Positions 20,853 through 32,820 of a stretch of 64,000 nucleotides of DNA are shown in pieces (the first letter of the stretch is position 1; every line of letters begins with the position of its first letter). A model generated the notes under the pieces. The model was not told the origin of the DNA. It was given only the letters and a program-made list of their open reading frames with translations, and did not search any database. The translations under genes and the position numbers were made by a program. Origin of the DNA: Poa pratensis (lineage: Eukaryota; Streptophyta; Magnoliopsida; Poales; Poaceae); assembly GCA_947311845.1 (NCBI GenBank), contig CAMZMU010000060.1, positions 4,553,860 to 4,617,859 of the forward strand, written 5' to 3'.

Positions 20853-21891
20853 TGTCGGAGAATGACTCCCACGAAACAGGGTAGTCACACTCACGAAGAG
20901 AGTTCGTGTAAGGGGCTGAACACGTTAGTCAAACAACCCTCAACCTGCATGGCGACGGTGCTCGTCGAGCATGAGGAGGGACATCCGCAGAGATGGACAC
21001 CAGCCCATACCCAGGTTCACGGCCCTCGTGTGGAGGTAAAACCGCTACTCCTGCTTGTCTGTATTGCTGCTTGTGGAGATCATAGTACAGCGAGCTTGCC
21101 GAGGGCTCTCTTATGGCAATGGTGTGTACAAGGAAGGAGAGACAGTGTTCTTCTTCTTCCTTGCGCGTGGGTAGCTAGGTTAGAATGAAAGTGCGATCCC
21201 CTTCTATGGTGGAGCACCGCCTCCTTTTATAGACGCCCCGGGCCTCTTCCCTGTCCTTGTGCAGCGGAAGGGCTACCACATGGCGACAACAAGAGGAGCA
21301 CGGTGCACGGCAGCCCGGCTGCCCATGGACGCGGTCCATGGGCGCAAAAGCTGAGGCCGGTGGCAGGGAGACCATTGTCCATCCAGGATGGCCTGCCGCG
21401 GCTGCAGAGGAACGTGGGGGCGCCCACGGTGACGTCGGCCTTGGAGCGTAGCGCCGGCCGTCCCCTTATCACCAAAGAGGAAGTTCTTGTAGTTCGTTGT
21501 GCATGGCGCAGCTTTGCTGACCCCTTTAATCACCAAAACGGCAACTGCGGCGTCGTCGTCACCCCGTGTAGTGGCGCGAGTCACTATGTGGCCGCTGCAG
21601 AGCCCATGTGCGCTCTGCAAAGGCTGCTTCATAGCGAAGGAACCCTCTCGAGGGCTCGGGACGCCCTGTGGAGTATTCGGTGTTGACTTCCCTCCAGGGA
21701 AGATATCCTTGGAGAGGGGGTAGCGGTGAAGGGGCTCCGCAGGCCCCTGCTGCCTCCTCAGGCCTCCGCGAGGCGATTCTGCCTCGCGGGTCTCTTCAGG
21801 CTGTAAGCCTGGTCCTTAGTGAAAATTAGCCACCGAGTGGCGAGGGCTACGGAGGACAGCCCAGCACACCCTGGTTCTCACTGGGCTGACA
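20853..21891 (-). repeat. Element B 3' LTR
   Basis: Plus-strand ends are TGTCGGAGAATGACTCC and GGGCTGACA. A minus-strand TATAAAAGG box is at 21224-21232. It pairs with 54534-55559. Confidence 0.93.
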
Positions 21892-21906
21892 GTAGCCCCC
21901 GGGCCC
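21892..21906 (-). other. Element B polypurine tract
   Basis: The minus strand reads GGGCCCGGGGGCTAC directly before the 3' LTR. Confidence 0.7.
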
Positions 21907-22209
21907 ATGATGGGCACGACGCAGTCCAGCGGACGCAGGCGAATCGTCATGGCCCAAAGTGTCCGGTCGGCCCGAGACACGTGCCAGGCAGTTACGGCTC
22001 TCATTTTCTCCGGAGATGATGGGCGTCATGGCGGGACCCACCACGCCTTGGTAACTGCCCTGAGGTGATATAAAGCCTGCAGCGCCGGCTCGGGCTGCAG
22101 TCACTGCTTCATTTTCGCCTGTGTCTCCTTGCTCTTGGCTCCTGCGCTCATCTGCTCCGGCGCTCTCCTTCTTTCTCTGAGCTTCTCCGCCACCCTTCCT
22201 CCAGCAACT

Positions 22210-23263
22210 ATGGGTCCCAAAAAGGGCAAGGCGGCGATGGTGGAAGACCCTGCTGGGGTGCAGCAGGAGGACGAGTTCGCGCCGGCGCTCGTGGGCACCC
22301 GCATTTCCACGGTGGAGGCGCTGGACAAGCTCCGGCCGATGGCCGCCGGCAAGAACAACGAGCACGGCGCCAGCATCCTCAAGGCGGCACGCTTCGACAA
22401 GCTCGCTGCGGGGCTGTACCCCATTTTCCTTCAGACCTTGTTCGTCGGCCTGGTGCCGCCATTTTCCCCCTTCCTTGAGGAGGTCTTGACCTTCTATCAA
22501 ATCCAGCTCTTGCATCTCCACCCCAACTCCATCCTGATTCTCGCCATTTTCGCCTATCTCTGCGAGGCGTATTTGGGTGTGAGGCCGTCTGTGGCTTTTT
22601 CCGGAGCTTCTACACGCTCCGCAACACGGCGCCCGGCGAGCGGTCCGGGTGCATGTCCTTCCGCATCGCGGATGGGATGGGCGGCGTCTACATCCCCATG
22701 TCCTGGGACGGCGACAAGCCCGTCATGCGGGTGACGAAGAAGGTGGACGACTTCCACCAGCGCTAGTTCCTTGTGGACACCAAGACGCGGAGCTCCTTCT
22801 TCGACGTCCCTGAGCGCCGCCGCTGAAGAACTCGAACTGATCAAGCGAGACCCTCCGCAGCCCGAAGATTGCTGACCTGGTCGCACGCATGAAGCTCGTC
22901 CGCGAAGCCGGCCTCACGGGGCATATGGTCGCCGAGGACTTCGTGAGGCGCCGCATCGCTCCTCTCCAGAAGCACACGAAGCCGATGTGGATGTACTCTG
23001 GTCCGGCGGACCCGATGCGGCTGCACTGTGGCTCCCACACCCCCGACGTCATTGCCTCCATCATGGGAATCCTCTTTATCGCCCCGGACGTCCCTGTACC
23101 GGGCAATGAACACTTGAGGCCCATCCACCAGCTCACTCCGAAGAAGTGCCTCGCGATCTTGGAGCTGATGCCGGAGTTCACCCCTCAAGGCCTGGAGGGG
23201 GAGGAGGTGAAGGAGGCCGCGGCGCCCATGGTGGAAGAGGACTGGCTCGTGGACTCTCCCGCC
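22210..23263 (+). pseudogene. Element B antisense ORF, N-terminal part (PF04195-like), cut by element C
   Basis: ATG 22210 starts MGPKKGKAAMVED. The family core follows: FVGLVPPFSPFLEEVLTFY, then LHLHPNSILILAIFAYLCEAYLGV near 22500-22580. A shift near 22590 moves the FRSFYTLR-like part out of frame. The gene continues through 22889-23263 with HTKPMWMYSGPADPMRL. At 23264 element C enters. Skipping C and one TSD copy, the frame runs directly into 45039. Its role is unknown; it lies opposite to gag/pol between integrase and the 3' LTR. Confidence 0.78.
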
Positions 23264-24809
23264 TGATGCATGTAAAATGCATAAATGAACTTTGCATTAT
23301 TTTACCTATATTCCAATCATATTTGCATCATATAAGGGTTATATCAATGTTTTATAATGATTTTGGGAATATTTCATAGTTTTCCCATTTATTAGGAATT
23401 AACCCTGCAGAACCAGAAAACCCCTTTTTCCATGTTTTTGACTTTCAGGGACCAAACGACGTCCAAATGACCAAGGATTTTACGGGGCCCAATATTTGAA
23501 AATAAGAAGACGTACCAGCCAAGAATTCGTGAAAAAGGAAGTCCGAGGAGGAAAAGGGATAGGCCCACGCGGCCAGGTACAATGGTCGTGTGGGACCACC
23601 TCTTTTAATCCTCGTGGCTCCGATGTCGTCCGTTTTCGTCTCCGTGGCTTCGTCTTGACCTAAAAACGTCTATAAAAATAGTCCCCCGAGGAGTTTCATG
23701 GGGAGGCGGCGGAGAAACACAAAACGAAGAAACAGAGACAGAAGGCTGCCGCCGGAGAAGATCGGAGGGGGGGGGAAACGCCATCGGAACCACCTCCGGA
23801 AGGCTCCTCCATCCCCCCTCCGGAGTCTCCATCAACACCACCGTCAAGACCAGCACCATCTCCATCACCATCTTCGTGATCCACTTCATCCCCCTCGTAG
23901 TTTGAGAGTTGCTATACCCTAGATACTTGTCTTGTGCTACTATTCATGTTTGTGATTGAGTACTTGCAATTATTTGGTGGTGAAGTTATATTTTTAGATT
24001 GTGTTGTACCACTATACCATTGAATCATATCATGTCTTGGCGTTGTGAGTAGTTCCCGTATGTTCCTGAGGGCATAGGATGAATTGGCAATGATTTATAT
24101 ATGACATGTGTTGGTATTTTGTCTAGTTTTTATCTTTGATGCAATTCTATGATGGTGTTGTGCGAACGTCGACCGCACCTCACTTCACCTTTATGGGCTC
24201 ATAGGAGAACACACTAGTGTAATGAATTGAGGGAGACTTGGGAGGACACGTAAACCCTTGACCGAGTCATGAAGTTACATTAGGAGGGGATTTATATCGG
24301 GGACCTTAGAGTGTAATGCTATGGTGGGACTTTATGTCTTAATAACTCTTGTGCAGTCATTTACTTGGCCATGAGATCCATCATAAGGGGTTTAGTTTAT
24401 TTATTTAGCTACACCTAATTATGGCTCCGTCCAAAGAAGATTAAAACTTGACAAAATGCTACCTTGTTGTTCTAGAAATATCTATGCCATGAAATCCATG
24501 TAGCCCTTGGGAATGTTCTCCACTCATAAGAAACACACCACTCAAGCTTGTCCTCTTGCTGCATAGAGGATTGTGCTTTCTCTCTCTTTGAGAGCTTTCA
24601 CTCATCATATTTTATTTTCAGCTTTGCATCTATACAACCAAAAAAACCAAAAACATTTGCATCATTTTACTTTGTCTAGTGCATAGATAATAAAAGAAGT
24701 GACACTCTTATTTGAGAGGATAAAAACATATACCTTCTACTCCTCGTGGGATCGATACTAATACTTACACATTGAAGATTTCAACGATCCCCTATACTTG
24801 TGGGTATCA
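23264..24809 (+). repeat. Element C 5' LTR
   Basis: The LTR starts TGATGCATGTAAAATGC and ends GTGGGTATCA. A TATA box (TATAAAAATA) is at 23671-23680. The first ATGs in the GC-rich leader give only short frames. Confidence 0.95.
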
Positions 24810-24819
24810 AGACATTTTC

Positions 24820-24836
24820 TGGCACCGTTGCCGGGG
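24820..24836 (+). other. Element C primer-binding site (tRNA-Asp, one mismatch)
   Basis: TGGCACCGTTGCCGGGG has A where elements A and F have G (TGGCGCC). The other bases fit the tRNA-Asp 3' end. Confidence 0.85.
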
Positions 24837-24942
24837 AGTGGCTTAAGTTTTTATTCTTGTTTGCACTAGATATTTATTTTCAGTTTTGCATTTAGTTTAG
24901 TTTTGCATACATCCATATATCAAAAACACAAAAAATTAGAAA

Positions 24943-25815
24943 ATGGAAAATACCAAAAAAACTCGTGCTATGGGCATAAGTATGGATATAAAAGATGCTT
25001 TGTTTAGACACTTGAATGCTGCTAAGATTGCCATGGAATATAGAGAATCAAAGAAAGGGAAAATACTAAAAGGTTTCATGATGGAATTAAATTATATTGC
25101 TGAGGAGTTGCTTTTACACCATGATGTAACTTGTATTTTTTGCTCTGAACAAAAAGATAAACATTTTGAATTTCAATGTAGGTTCCATGAAGAATGTGCT
25201 ATTGCATCTTACCATACTGGTGATTATGCTTATTTAGGAATGGAATAAGTAGAGGAATTTGTTACTTATTATGCATCTAGTGAATTGCACACCTTTGCTA
25301 AGGAACATGAAACTTGCCCTATAGCTAATAAATTTGGAAGAGAGATAGATTTTATTCTTGAATATTGCATGGACAACTTCTCTCAAAATATTTATGTTGT
25401 TGAATATAATAAGACTCCCAAAGAGAGCACTGATGTTTTGCAGGAAGAAGATGATCAAAACATAAGCTTGGAAGAGGAAGTATGTGAAGAAGAGGATAAA
25501 GACCTAAGCATGGGGATGCCCATGCAACCCCAAGATGATGAAGATGATGAACAACTAGAGAATGAAGAGAGGAAACTTCCACCTTCACCACCTATGGATG
25601 AGGGTAACACTCAAAATCTTGTTGATGATAAACTTTGCTTTTATGATTCTGATGATGAGGAGGACTATCAACCTATGCCTAATGAGAACATTATTGATAA
25701 TAATTTTAAAAATGATGAGGAGTATGGTTTAGACATGCTATATGATAATGCTTTAGATGATGGTCCTATGCCTATTGATAATTCTCCATGTTTAACTTGT
25801 TACTACTTCATGTGA
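24943..25815 (+). pseudogene. Element C: acidic ORF of unknown function (first part)
   Basis: This is a long frame from ATG 24943 (MENTKKTRAMG) broken by one TAA at 25246-25248 and otherwise open for about 290 codons. The N-terminal half is mixed alpha-helical with two Cys/His clusters (CIFCSEQKDKHFEFQC; HEECAIASYH). The C-terminal half is strongly acidic (EEEVCEEEDKDL; DSDDEEDYQP) and ends with ALDDGPMPIDN. It sits where gag would start, about 100 bases after the primer site. I recognise no family. Element A carries the same arrangement. Confidence 0.7.
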
Positions 25816-26860
25816 GGATAAAAATGACATACTTGCTGTTCGTGAAAATTGTAACATCCCAAAAATATTTAGCAGTATTATTATTCCAAAAATGAGAGCC
25901 AACAAAAACTTTTGTTGATTTTATGTGTTGTTTGTCAATTATGGCTAGTGGTAATCAATTCTTGTTGCTTGTGTTATTTCTTCCTTGCTAATTGTGTTGC
26001 TTGCTCTAAACAAAAATACGAAGAAAAGAAAAGAAATAAAATAACAAGTAAAGCAAGAAATGATAAAAGTGACAAATAAGAAACTCAATAATGTTCCAAA
26101 CAAAATTCAGAGGAATGGTATATGAAACCTCTCATTTACATCCTTATCACTTATCTCTTCCAAATAATATTTTACACCTATTTTAAAATTCAAAAGTAAA
26201 AACAATTAAAATAAAACAAAATGCAATAATTAAAACCCTATGAAAGAAAATGATTCAAAACATTTTATTTTGAAATGCCAAATTTTGTGGAGCTACTACA
26301 TGCTATGTGGAAGCCTCACAAATATTTGTGAATTTTTCTAAAATGTTTAAGTACCTCAAATAAATTCCAGAAATGCTGCTGGAATTGAAAAGAAGAAAAA
26401 GAAACAGAGAAGGACCTAGTTGTGAATAGAGAAAAGTATCCAGGGGGCGTTCTGCAAGAACGTCGTCGTCCACCTCTCTCCCTCGCCCCGACGCGTCGCC
26501 GTGTCGCCGTGACCGTTCCCCGCCGTTTCCGCGCTCCCCAGGCCCCCCCTGGCCGCGCTCTCCCTCGCTCCCGTGCCTCTGCAGCCGCGGCGCCGCAGAG
26601 GAGAGCACTTATGCCCTCCCTCGCCTCGAATCCACCCCAGCGTCACCGTGGCGAGCTCGCCTTCGCCGACCCAAAATAGCGCAGCTCACTGCACCTCAAC
26701 ACGCACCGCTCGAGCCAGAGCTTCTAGAACGTGTCCGGACCCGGTGAACGCCTAGTCTCCACGTCCCTCGCACCGCCGCGTCGGATTGGAGGAGAAATAT
26801 CTCCGCCGTGCGCCGTGGACGTCGCCGCTGCACTCCGTCCACGATACGCCGCCCCCGCGC

Positions 26861-26868
26861 TATTTAAA
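26861..26868 (+). promoter_or_regulatory. TATA-like box in element D 5' LTR
   Basis: TATTTAAA lies between a GC-rich upstream part and a pyrimidine-rich leader (CTCTCTCGACCTCTCCC). The same box is at 36794-36801 in the 3' LTR. Confidence 0.55.
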
Positions 26869-27338
26869 CCACCCCGAGCCTCTCTGGAAACCCCACGCCA
26901 CTCTCTCGACCTCTCCCTCGCTCCAATTTCACCAGGGCACCGCCAGGAGGGCGTGCTCGCTGCCGCCACTGCCGTCGTCGAGGTCGGACATGGCCGTGAC
27001 GCCACACCCTCCCATTCTCCATCTCTGGCCCCTACTCTCTTCCTTATGAACACCGCACTCACCCGAGCCCTTTTCCCCTTTGTTTCGTGCACAGACGCGC
27101 CCGCAGGAGCTCACCGGAGTTGCTGTCCGTGGCCGTGGAAGATCGACACCTCGCCGCCGACGAACCAGCCCTCCCCAGCAAGTGCAACTCGCACCACGAG
27201 CTTCCCCAAGCCGCCGCCGTCGATCTGCATCATCACCGCGACCTCCCGAGCCCTCTAGGTGAGCCAACCATCCACCTCGCCGTCGCCGGAGCCACGGCGC
27301 CGCCCAGAAATGGTCGTCGCCGATGGACTCGAACGTGG

Positions 27339-27362
27339 GCCGTTGGATCTTGATCCAACGGC
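27339..27362. repeat. Inverted repeat in element D 5' LTR
   Basis: Arms GCCGTTGGATC and GATCCAACGGC are separated by TT. It lies about 80 bases after the predicted splice donor. The same repeat is at 37272-37295 in the 3' LTR. Confidence 0.8.
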
Positions 27363-28306
27363 AGCGTACCCCTTCGTTTAGATGTTAGGCTGACACGCTG
27401 GCCCCACCCGTCAGCGTTTTATTAATTTCCACGCGCGCACTGTGTCGCTGACGTGTAGGTCCCACTAGTCAGAAATCTGAACATTATCCATAACTCGAAA
27501 TTCTGTTATTAAATCGAAATACTGAAAAACAGTACTGGACCTAACTTCAAAATTCAATATCTCGAGATTTAGGAATCCAAATAAATCAAACTCAATTGTT
27601 CTGGAAAGCTTATGAAATTGTTTAACCAACCCAATTGGTCTCAGTCATTTAATTAAATAGTTAAAAAGTATTATTAAAAATACTACAGAAGGTTTAAATC
27701 TAAACTTGTTTGTTTCTGATACTCTGTTAGTCCAAATAATTCCAAACCAATTTTTTAGCTTAGTACTGCCTGTATTAGCTTCCCTAATTTTGGTAGAATT
27801 ATTTGTGCAGTAGATTTGTTTAGTTTAAAGTTGAAGTTTAAACACCCTTCTGCACTCAAACATTTAAATATGTTAATGGTTAACCCAAATGAATTAGGAC
27901 CAATTTTTTAGGTCACATTTAGTCATGTTTAGTCACCCCTAAAAGGATTTAATTTTTAAGCATAGAATTTAAATGGTAGCCAAAACTTGGTTATTAAGCT
28001 TCTGGATTCAAACAAATGTGTAGGGAGTTTAGTAACTCCAATTGAACCAAATCAAATTGTGTTGTCTTCTACACATCAGTAGCTTTCCATAGAATTTTAG
28101 TTTGTATTTTTGTGACCAACAGAACTCAAGTTATTGAATTAAACATGTTCACAAGTTTCTGCCATAATTTAACATAAAATGATGTTTAATTCAATTATTT
28201 TGAAACCAAATTGTGTGGTTTGATGTGTGCAGTAGCTATTGTGATGTTATGGTTGTTATGTTGAGATGATTGCTTGTATATTAGTGATTGTTTGTTTATT
28301 AATTAG

Positions 28307-28387
28307 ACGAGAACGTTGTCGGATATATCGAGGAAGGAGAGTTTGCTGAAATTGAAGAACAAGAGCAAGATCACTTTGCCAAGCAAG
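28307..28387 (+). other. Candidate LTR-internal exon 2 (element D, 5' LTR)
   Basis: This is an 81-base open piece between a TTAATTAG acceptor and a GC donor (CAAG then GCAAGC), phase 2 + 78 + 1. It encodes an acidic segment (VVGYIEEGEFAEIEEQEQ). It joins in frame on one side to the GC-rich leader ending at 27258 and on the other to 29491-29546. The copy in the 3' LTR (38269-38349) keeps frame and length. Confidence 0.45.
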
Positions 28388-29490
28388 GCAAGCTATTCTC
28401 TGAGCTTGCACTACAAACATATGCATCTACTTTCATAACATGTTTTACTCTCAAGCAAGATTTATAAAACCCATTTCAAAAGTATATGGAATTATTTTGC
28501 CACCTATGTAGAAATATAAGATAGTTATATCAAATTATAGGATGGGAAAAACAAATATGGTTTATTCAAAACTCCTTTGAAATTACTTGTGAGATTATGA
28601 AATGCCGAGATGTCGGTGTTGGAATGGAGAAGTGGAAAAATGGTGATGTTTATGAAAAATGCACAGTGTCCTAGTACTATCAACCAATCCTACCCTGTGC
28701 GACCACATTTACCACATATGGGAAAAGGCTTAGTCATGTAGTTTGCTCTTATTAGTATGGGATACCTCATCGACGGAGATGACTCCGTTATGCATGAGGG
28801 GATGGTCCGAGGACCTACCCCCTGACCCGGGTCCTCACACAAGTTGGTGGGGAGGATAGAAGGTTCCACCATAAACCGCCGGACAAAACTATGAGTCCTC
28901 ACACTTAGGGTTTCTGACGGGAAACTGGACTGGGTGTCGATGGAAAGTGTCATATGGGAAGGATCCTATACTAGCATGAGCAAATAAGAGGCTATGGCCG
29001 GCGGCTTACTTCGCATACACCTGGTATGGCGAGACGTGGCAGACACGATGAGTTGCCGGATGGATGTGGGCTAAAAGCGTGCTACCTCTGCAGAGTGTTA
29101 AAACTATTCGAATAGCCGAGTCCTCGGATATGGACAATTGGGAGACTTTGACCATGTGCAAGTTTTTAAAAGACTTTGAGTTTTAAAAAGAAAATGAAGT
29201 GGAGAATGTTTCCTACACCTATACCAACGGATCGGTATGAGGTGGATGGAGAAGTGGACCATGACGGGCTATGGTCGGAAAAAGGAGGAGTTTTGGAGAA
29301 ACAGATAAAATGGTTTCTTTAAAGTAGTTATAAAACTCTTCTTACCTTTTTCAATAAAGATATAGAGATGTTTTAAATAAATAAAAGTTGTCAACTAAAA
29401 TAAAACTAGTGCATACTCATGTTGGGGTAGTTTGCGAGTACATTCAAATGTACTCATATTGGTTTCGTCCCTGGCTATTGTCCTAGCCAG

Positions 29491-29546
29491 ACTACGAGGA
29501 GGAGCACTACGCCGAGCAGGAGTATGGCGACTTCTACGCCAACTAA
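29491..29546 (+). other. Candidate LTR-internal exon 3 (element D, 5' LTR)
   Basis: It follows a TCCTAGCCAG acceptor and runs 2 + 54 bases to a TAA stop. It encodes YEEEHYAEQEYGDFYAN. The same piece is at 39470-39525. Base choice (GAG, GAC, TAC, GCC) looks coding against the AT-rich surroundings. Confidence 0.45.
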
Positions 29547-29821
29547 GGATCTCCACAAGTCAGCTGCCTGTCGGGTTGTCATCGTTAGAATATGATGTCT
29601 ACTACGCCGTAGCTTCCGCTGATATTTTGGTTTGGCCCATGAAGGCACCTATGTAAGACTTGGTCTAAATGACCATTTATGTAAGACTTTTATTCGGTAT
29701 TGTAATGGATGTAAACTTTGGTATCCAATTCGGATTATGTGCAACGACAGACTGATCACGGGATCGTTGTGTTAAGCATAATCGGGTATTTCGGACAGCT
29801 AGTCCGGGGTCCCCACAGACT

Positions 29822-29834
29822 TGGTATCAGAGCC
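29822..29834 (+). other. Element D primer-binding site (tRNA-iMet)
   Basis: TGGTATCAGAGCC is complementary to the 3' end of plant initiator tRNA-Met and lies four bases after the 5' LTR. Confidence 0.93.
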
Positions 29835-30101
29835 ATCCTGACTTTAGGAAACCTTAGTTAGCATGGTCGTTTGTCAAATGTTACAAAAAGATGAATTTCT
29901 AAAAAGAAAGGAATGAAGTATTTTGAAAACTGCTTATCTCCAATCCTCTTACTTATGCAAAATTTTACTCTCATTAAATATTACATTTTCCTTAGTATCC
30001 CTAAAATTTTGCACACCTCTCATTAAGCTTAAAATTTGACTCACTTGTTGCCCTACTATATTAAAATTTTGATACACTTGTCACCTAACTAACTTAAAAT
30101 T
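29835..30101. other. Element D leader between primer site and first ORF
   Basis: AT-rich DNA with repeated TTAAAATTTT motifs; I see no gene. Confidence 0.6.
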
Positions 30102-30944
30102 TTGTTAAAAATTGTAGATGGCACTCCATTGGACCGAGTTCGTTCAGCTGAGAAGGACAGCAAGCTGACGTTTGAGAGGGACTTGTTCGAGTTGACCAAG
30201 CTGTTAGGTCGCCCCGCTCCAGAGTTTGAGGGAGCTCAGATTGATGTTCACGGTGTCGGAAGGCTGAGCTGGCTCATCAGGTCGTCAGTTCGCAGGAACA
30301 TCAAGTCTCCCAGTTCCAGGACGCTCATCTTCACCACCAAGGAGGCCACCTGGGTTGACGGTCTCTGTACTGCTACACAGAGGATGCTAGCCCGACTTTG
30401 TGAGGAGCACAAGGCGGAGTTAGTAGACTCCCGTTTCCGGTTCTACGGGAGGCGCAACTGCGATGGACACCCTACTCCTTCACCTTACCACCCGATGTTT
30501 GGGAGCTACATCATGGACATGGAGATCTTACTTCAGTGCACTCAGGATGATCTGTTGCGCACTAGGATTCAGCTCCACTTTGACCGCGAGTCGCTCGTTG
30601 AGCTTCGCGAGAACGAGGTGAAGCTGATGGAGGAGAAGGTCGCTCTTCTCAGGAAGAGGGCCCAGCTGAGGAAGACTATCGTGAAGCTCCGCACGAAGGT
30701 GGCAGAGCAGGACGGGCTGATTGAGGATCTAGAGCACCATACTGACGAGATGGAGGAGGAGGGCGAGGATCTCCGCAAGGAGAACAACGCTTTCCTCAGT
30801 GACGATGATGACTTCGTGGAGGAGATGGACTGTGAGGAGGAGGATGATGAGGAGGAGTTAGTTGACGAGGAGGAGGAGCCACTCGAGCAGTTCTCGAGGA
30901 CGAGGAGGAGGATCCCGAGGAGCCACCTACCAGTCAGATGCTGA
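30102..30944 (+). pseudogene. Element D: extra ORF upstream of gag
   Basis: This frame of about 280 codons has no close upstream ATG in frame; the ATG at 30118 is in another frame and soon stops, so a base has probably been lost near the start. Residues 20-165 look globular (KLTFERDLFELTKLLGRP; EATWVDGLCTATQRMLARLC). Residues 165-235 form a coiled coil (VKLMEEKVALLRKRAQLRKT), and 240-270 are almost all Glu/Asp. It has no gag, protease or zinc motif. It ends about 300 bases before gag, so it is a separate gene or exon. Extra ORFs before gag are known from some rice gypsy elements (RIRE3/RIRE8, from memory). Confidence 0.7.
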
Positions 30945-31279
30945 CGTGTTAGAGCTGGAGGTTCCACCTCAGTAGGCGAGTGACTTGATCACTACCGCAG
31001 GATTAGGTTGACCCCCTATCGCTAGTCGAGTCGTAGTAGTGGTTCTTTTGGAAACCAGATGTTATGTATCTAGATGTAAGTGATGTTGTAAGCTTGAGTT
31101 GTAAGCTTGATGTTGATGTGAACTCCTTGATGTGATGTTGGTAATATAAGTATGTTTGTCTTGTTTAAATCTGTGTGAAATATTTTCATATAACCTTAAT
31201 TAATCAACCACTTGAGAGATCGTCTTTTCCCTTAGTCGAACTTTTCTTGCCTTGCCTCTTATACCCGGTGTGCTTCAGG
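30945..31279. other. Element D: spacer between extra ORF and gag
   Basis: GTAAGCTTG-rich and AT-rich DNA resembles a 3' untranslated region. It ends in a pyrimidine-rich TGTGCTTCAG directly before the gag ATG, a possible splice acceptor that would let gag be expressed from a spliced RNA. Confidence 0.45.
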
Positions 31280-32400
31280 ATGCCGCCCCGTCGCACAATG
31301 GGAGGATCAGGATCAGCACCACCACCACCGGACCCAACCCCCGCCCAACTTCTCGCGCTTATCATGGAGGAACGTGAAATGCCCGGCAGAGCGCCAGCTC
31401 ATCTCGCCCTGCAACAACTCGCAGCCGCTATAACAACAACAACAATAACAACAACAACAACAATGGTGGTAATGGCAATGGCGATGGAAACCAGCGATCT
31501 ACCTTAGGCGATTTTCAGAAGACCAACCCACCCACCTACTCCAAGGGACTTCACCCACTAGAAGCCGATGATTGGCTTCGCACCATCGACAATCTGAAGT
31601 TGCTGCTGTGGGAGAAAATGAGAAAGTGTTGTATGCAACCCACTATCTCGCTGGACCTGCAAGAGCTTGGTGGGAAACTACCAAGGCTCTCCAGCAAGCT
31701 GGTCATGTCATCAACTGGGCTGAGTTCCAGGAGAAGTTCCGCAAGAAGCATATTCCCAGTGGACTTATTGAGAGGAAGAAGGATGAGTTCCGCAAGCTGA
31801 GGCAGGGAAGTAAGATGTGGTCGGTTATCTGGATGAGTTTACCGACTTATCTCGGTATGCTCCTGATGACACCGACAAAGAAGAGAAGAAGATGGAGCGT
31901 TTCATGAGTGGACTTCATGATGAACTGCAGTGTGCTTGGTTATCCATGACTTCCGTGATCTGGAGTCACTTGTGGACAAAGCCATCCAGCTGGAGACCAA
32001 GCGCAAGTCTATGTATGAAGGTCGCAAGAGGAGGATGAATGCTCAGGAAGGTTCGAGCAGCCAGAAACCTCGTATCTTTCAGCAGAACACCAGGCCTGCC
32101 TATCGTCCACCCCAAGCTCCACGCCCCAATTACCCTAACCGCCCAAACAACTTCAACCGCCCCAATGACAATAACCGTCCCGGAGGAAACTTCAACAACT
32201 TCACCCGCAATCCCAATGTGATCTGCTTTGAATGCGGCAACAAGGGTCACTACTCCAAAGAATGTCCCAATCCCAAGAGGAATGTCCAGCGCCCCAATGC
32301 GCCGGCACAGAACAATGGTCAAGGCCGCAATGGAAATGGAAATGGCAAGAATGCCGCACCCGCGGAAATGCTGCTGTTGCCAAGGGTCGTCTGCACCACA
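31280..32400 (+). pseudogene. Element D: gag
   Basis: This is the capsid and nucleocapsid precursor. ATG 31280 starts MPPRRTMGGSG. An (AAC)n run near 31431-31462 would code for poly-Asn in the right frame. The capsid core reads EKVLYATHYLAGPARAWWE and WAEFQEKFRKKHIPSGLI (31600-31770). The nucleocapsid carries a CCHC zinc knuckle, CFECGNKGHYSKEC, at 32224-32265, which binds RNA. Shifts near 31460, 31600, 31810, 31910 and 32380 break the frame. Confidence 0.88.
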
Positions 32401-32820
32401 TCAATGCTGAAGAAGCTCAGGATGCTCCGGATGTTGTGCTGGGTACGTTCCTTGTCAACTCAGTACCTGCAACTGTTCTGTTTGATTCTGGTGCTACCCA
32501 TTCATTTGTTACCCAAGAATTTGTTGCTAAGGGAGGTTTAGTTGAGAGCCTCTTACCCAAACCCATGGTCATCCAAATCCCAGAATCCACCGTAGAGACC
32601 AAGATGTTTTGCTCCGATGTACCCCTTGAGATCAAAGGAGAAAAGTTTCCAGTTAACTTAATTGTTCTGGGAACCCAAGGCATCGATGTTATACTCGGTA
32701 TGAATTGGTTAGCCAAGTACCATGGTCGAATTGACTGTGCCAGAAGAGCTGTATCCATCACCACCGACAAAGAAGTAGAAGTGGAGTATGTGTCTGAAAC
32801 TAGTCAATCTCACCCAGGCT
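32401..32820 (+). pseudogene. Element D: aspartic protease
   Basis: The signature VLFDSGATHSFV has its catalytic Asp in DSGA at 32484-32495. The segment GIDVILGMNWLAKY gives the C-terminal ILGMxWL motif of gypsy proteases. This part is in one open frame (32232-33140) with the following start of RT. Confidence 0.88.

Larger units (their letters stand above)
25850..29817 (+). repeat. Element D 5' LTR
   Basis: TGTAACATCCC ... GGGGTCCCCACA, 3968 bases. It has a TATA-like TATTTAAA at 26861, a GC-rich leader to 27258, a splice donor (CTCTAG then GTGAGCC), a long AT-rich stretch, and exon-like pieces at 28307-28387 and 29491-29546. It is 41 bases shorter than the 3' copy, mainly through small losses. 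Confidence 0.95.

Noticed and set aside
31431..31462. (AAC)n microsatellite as an independent repeat
   Set aside because: It lies inside gag and codes for an Asn run in the proper frame.
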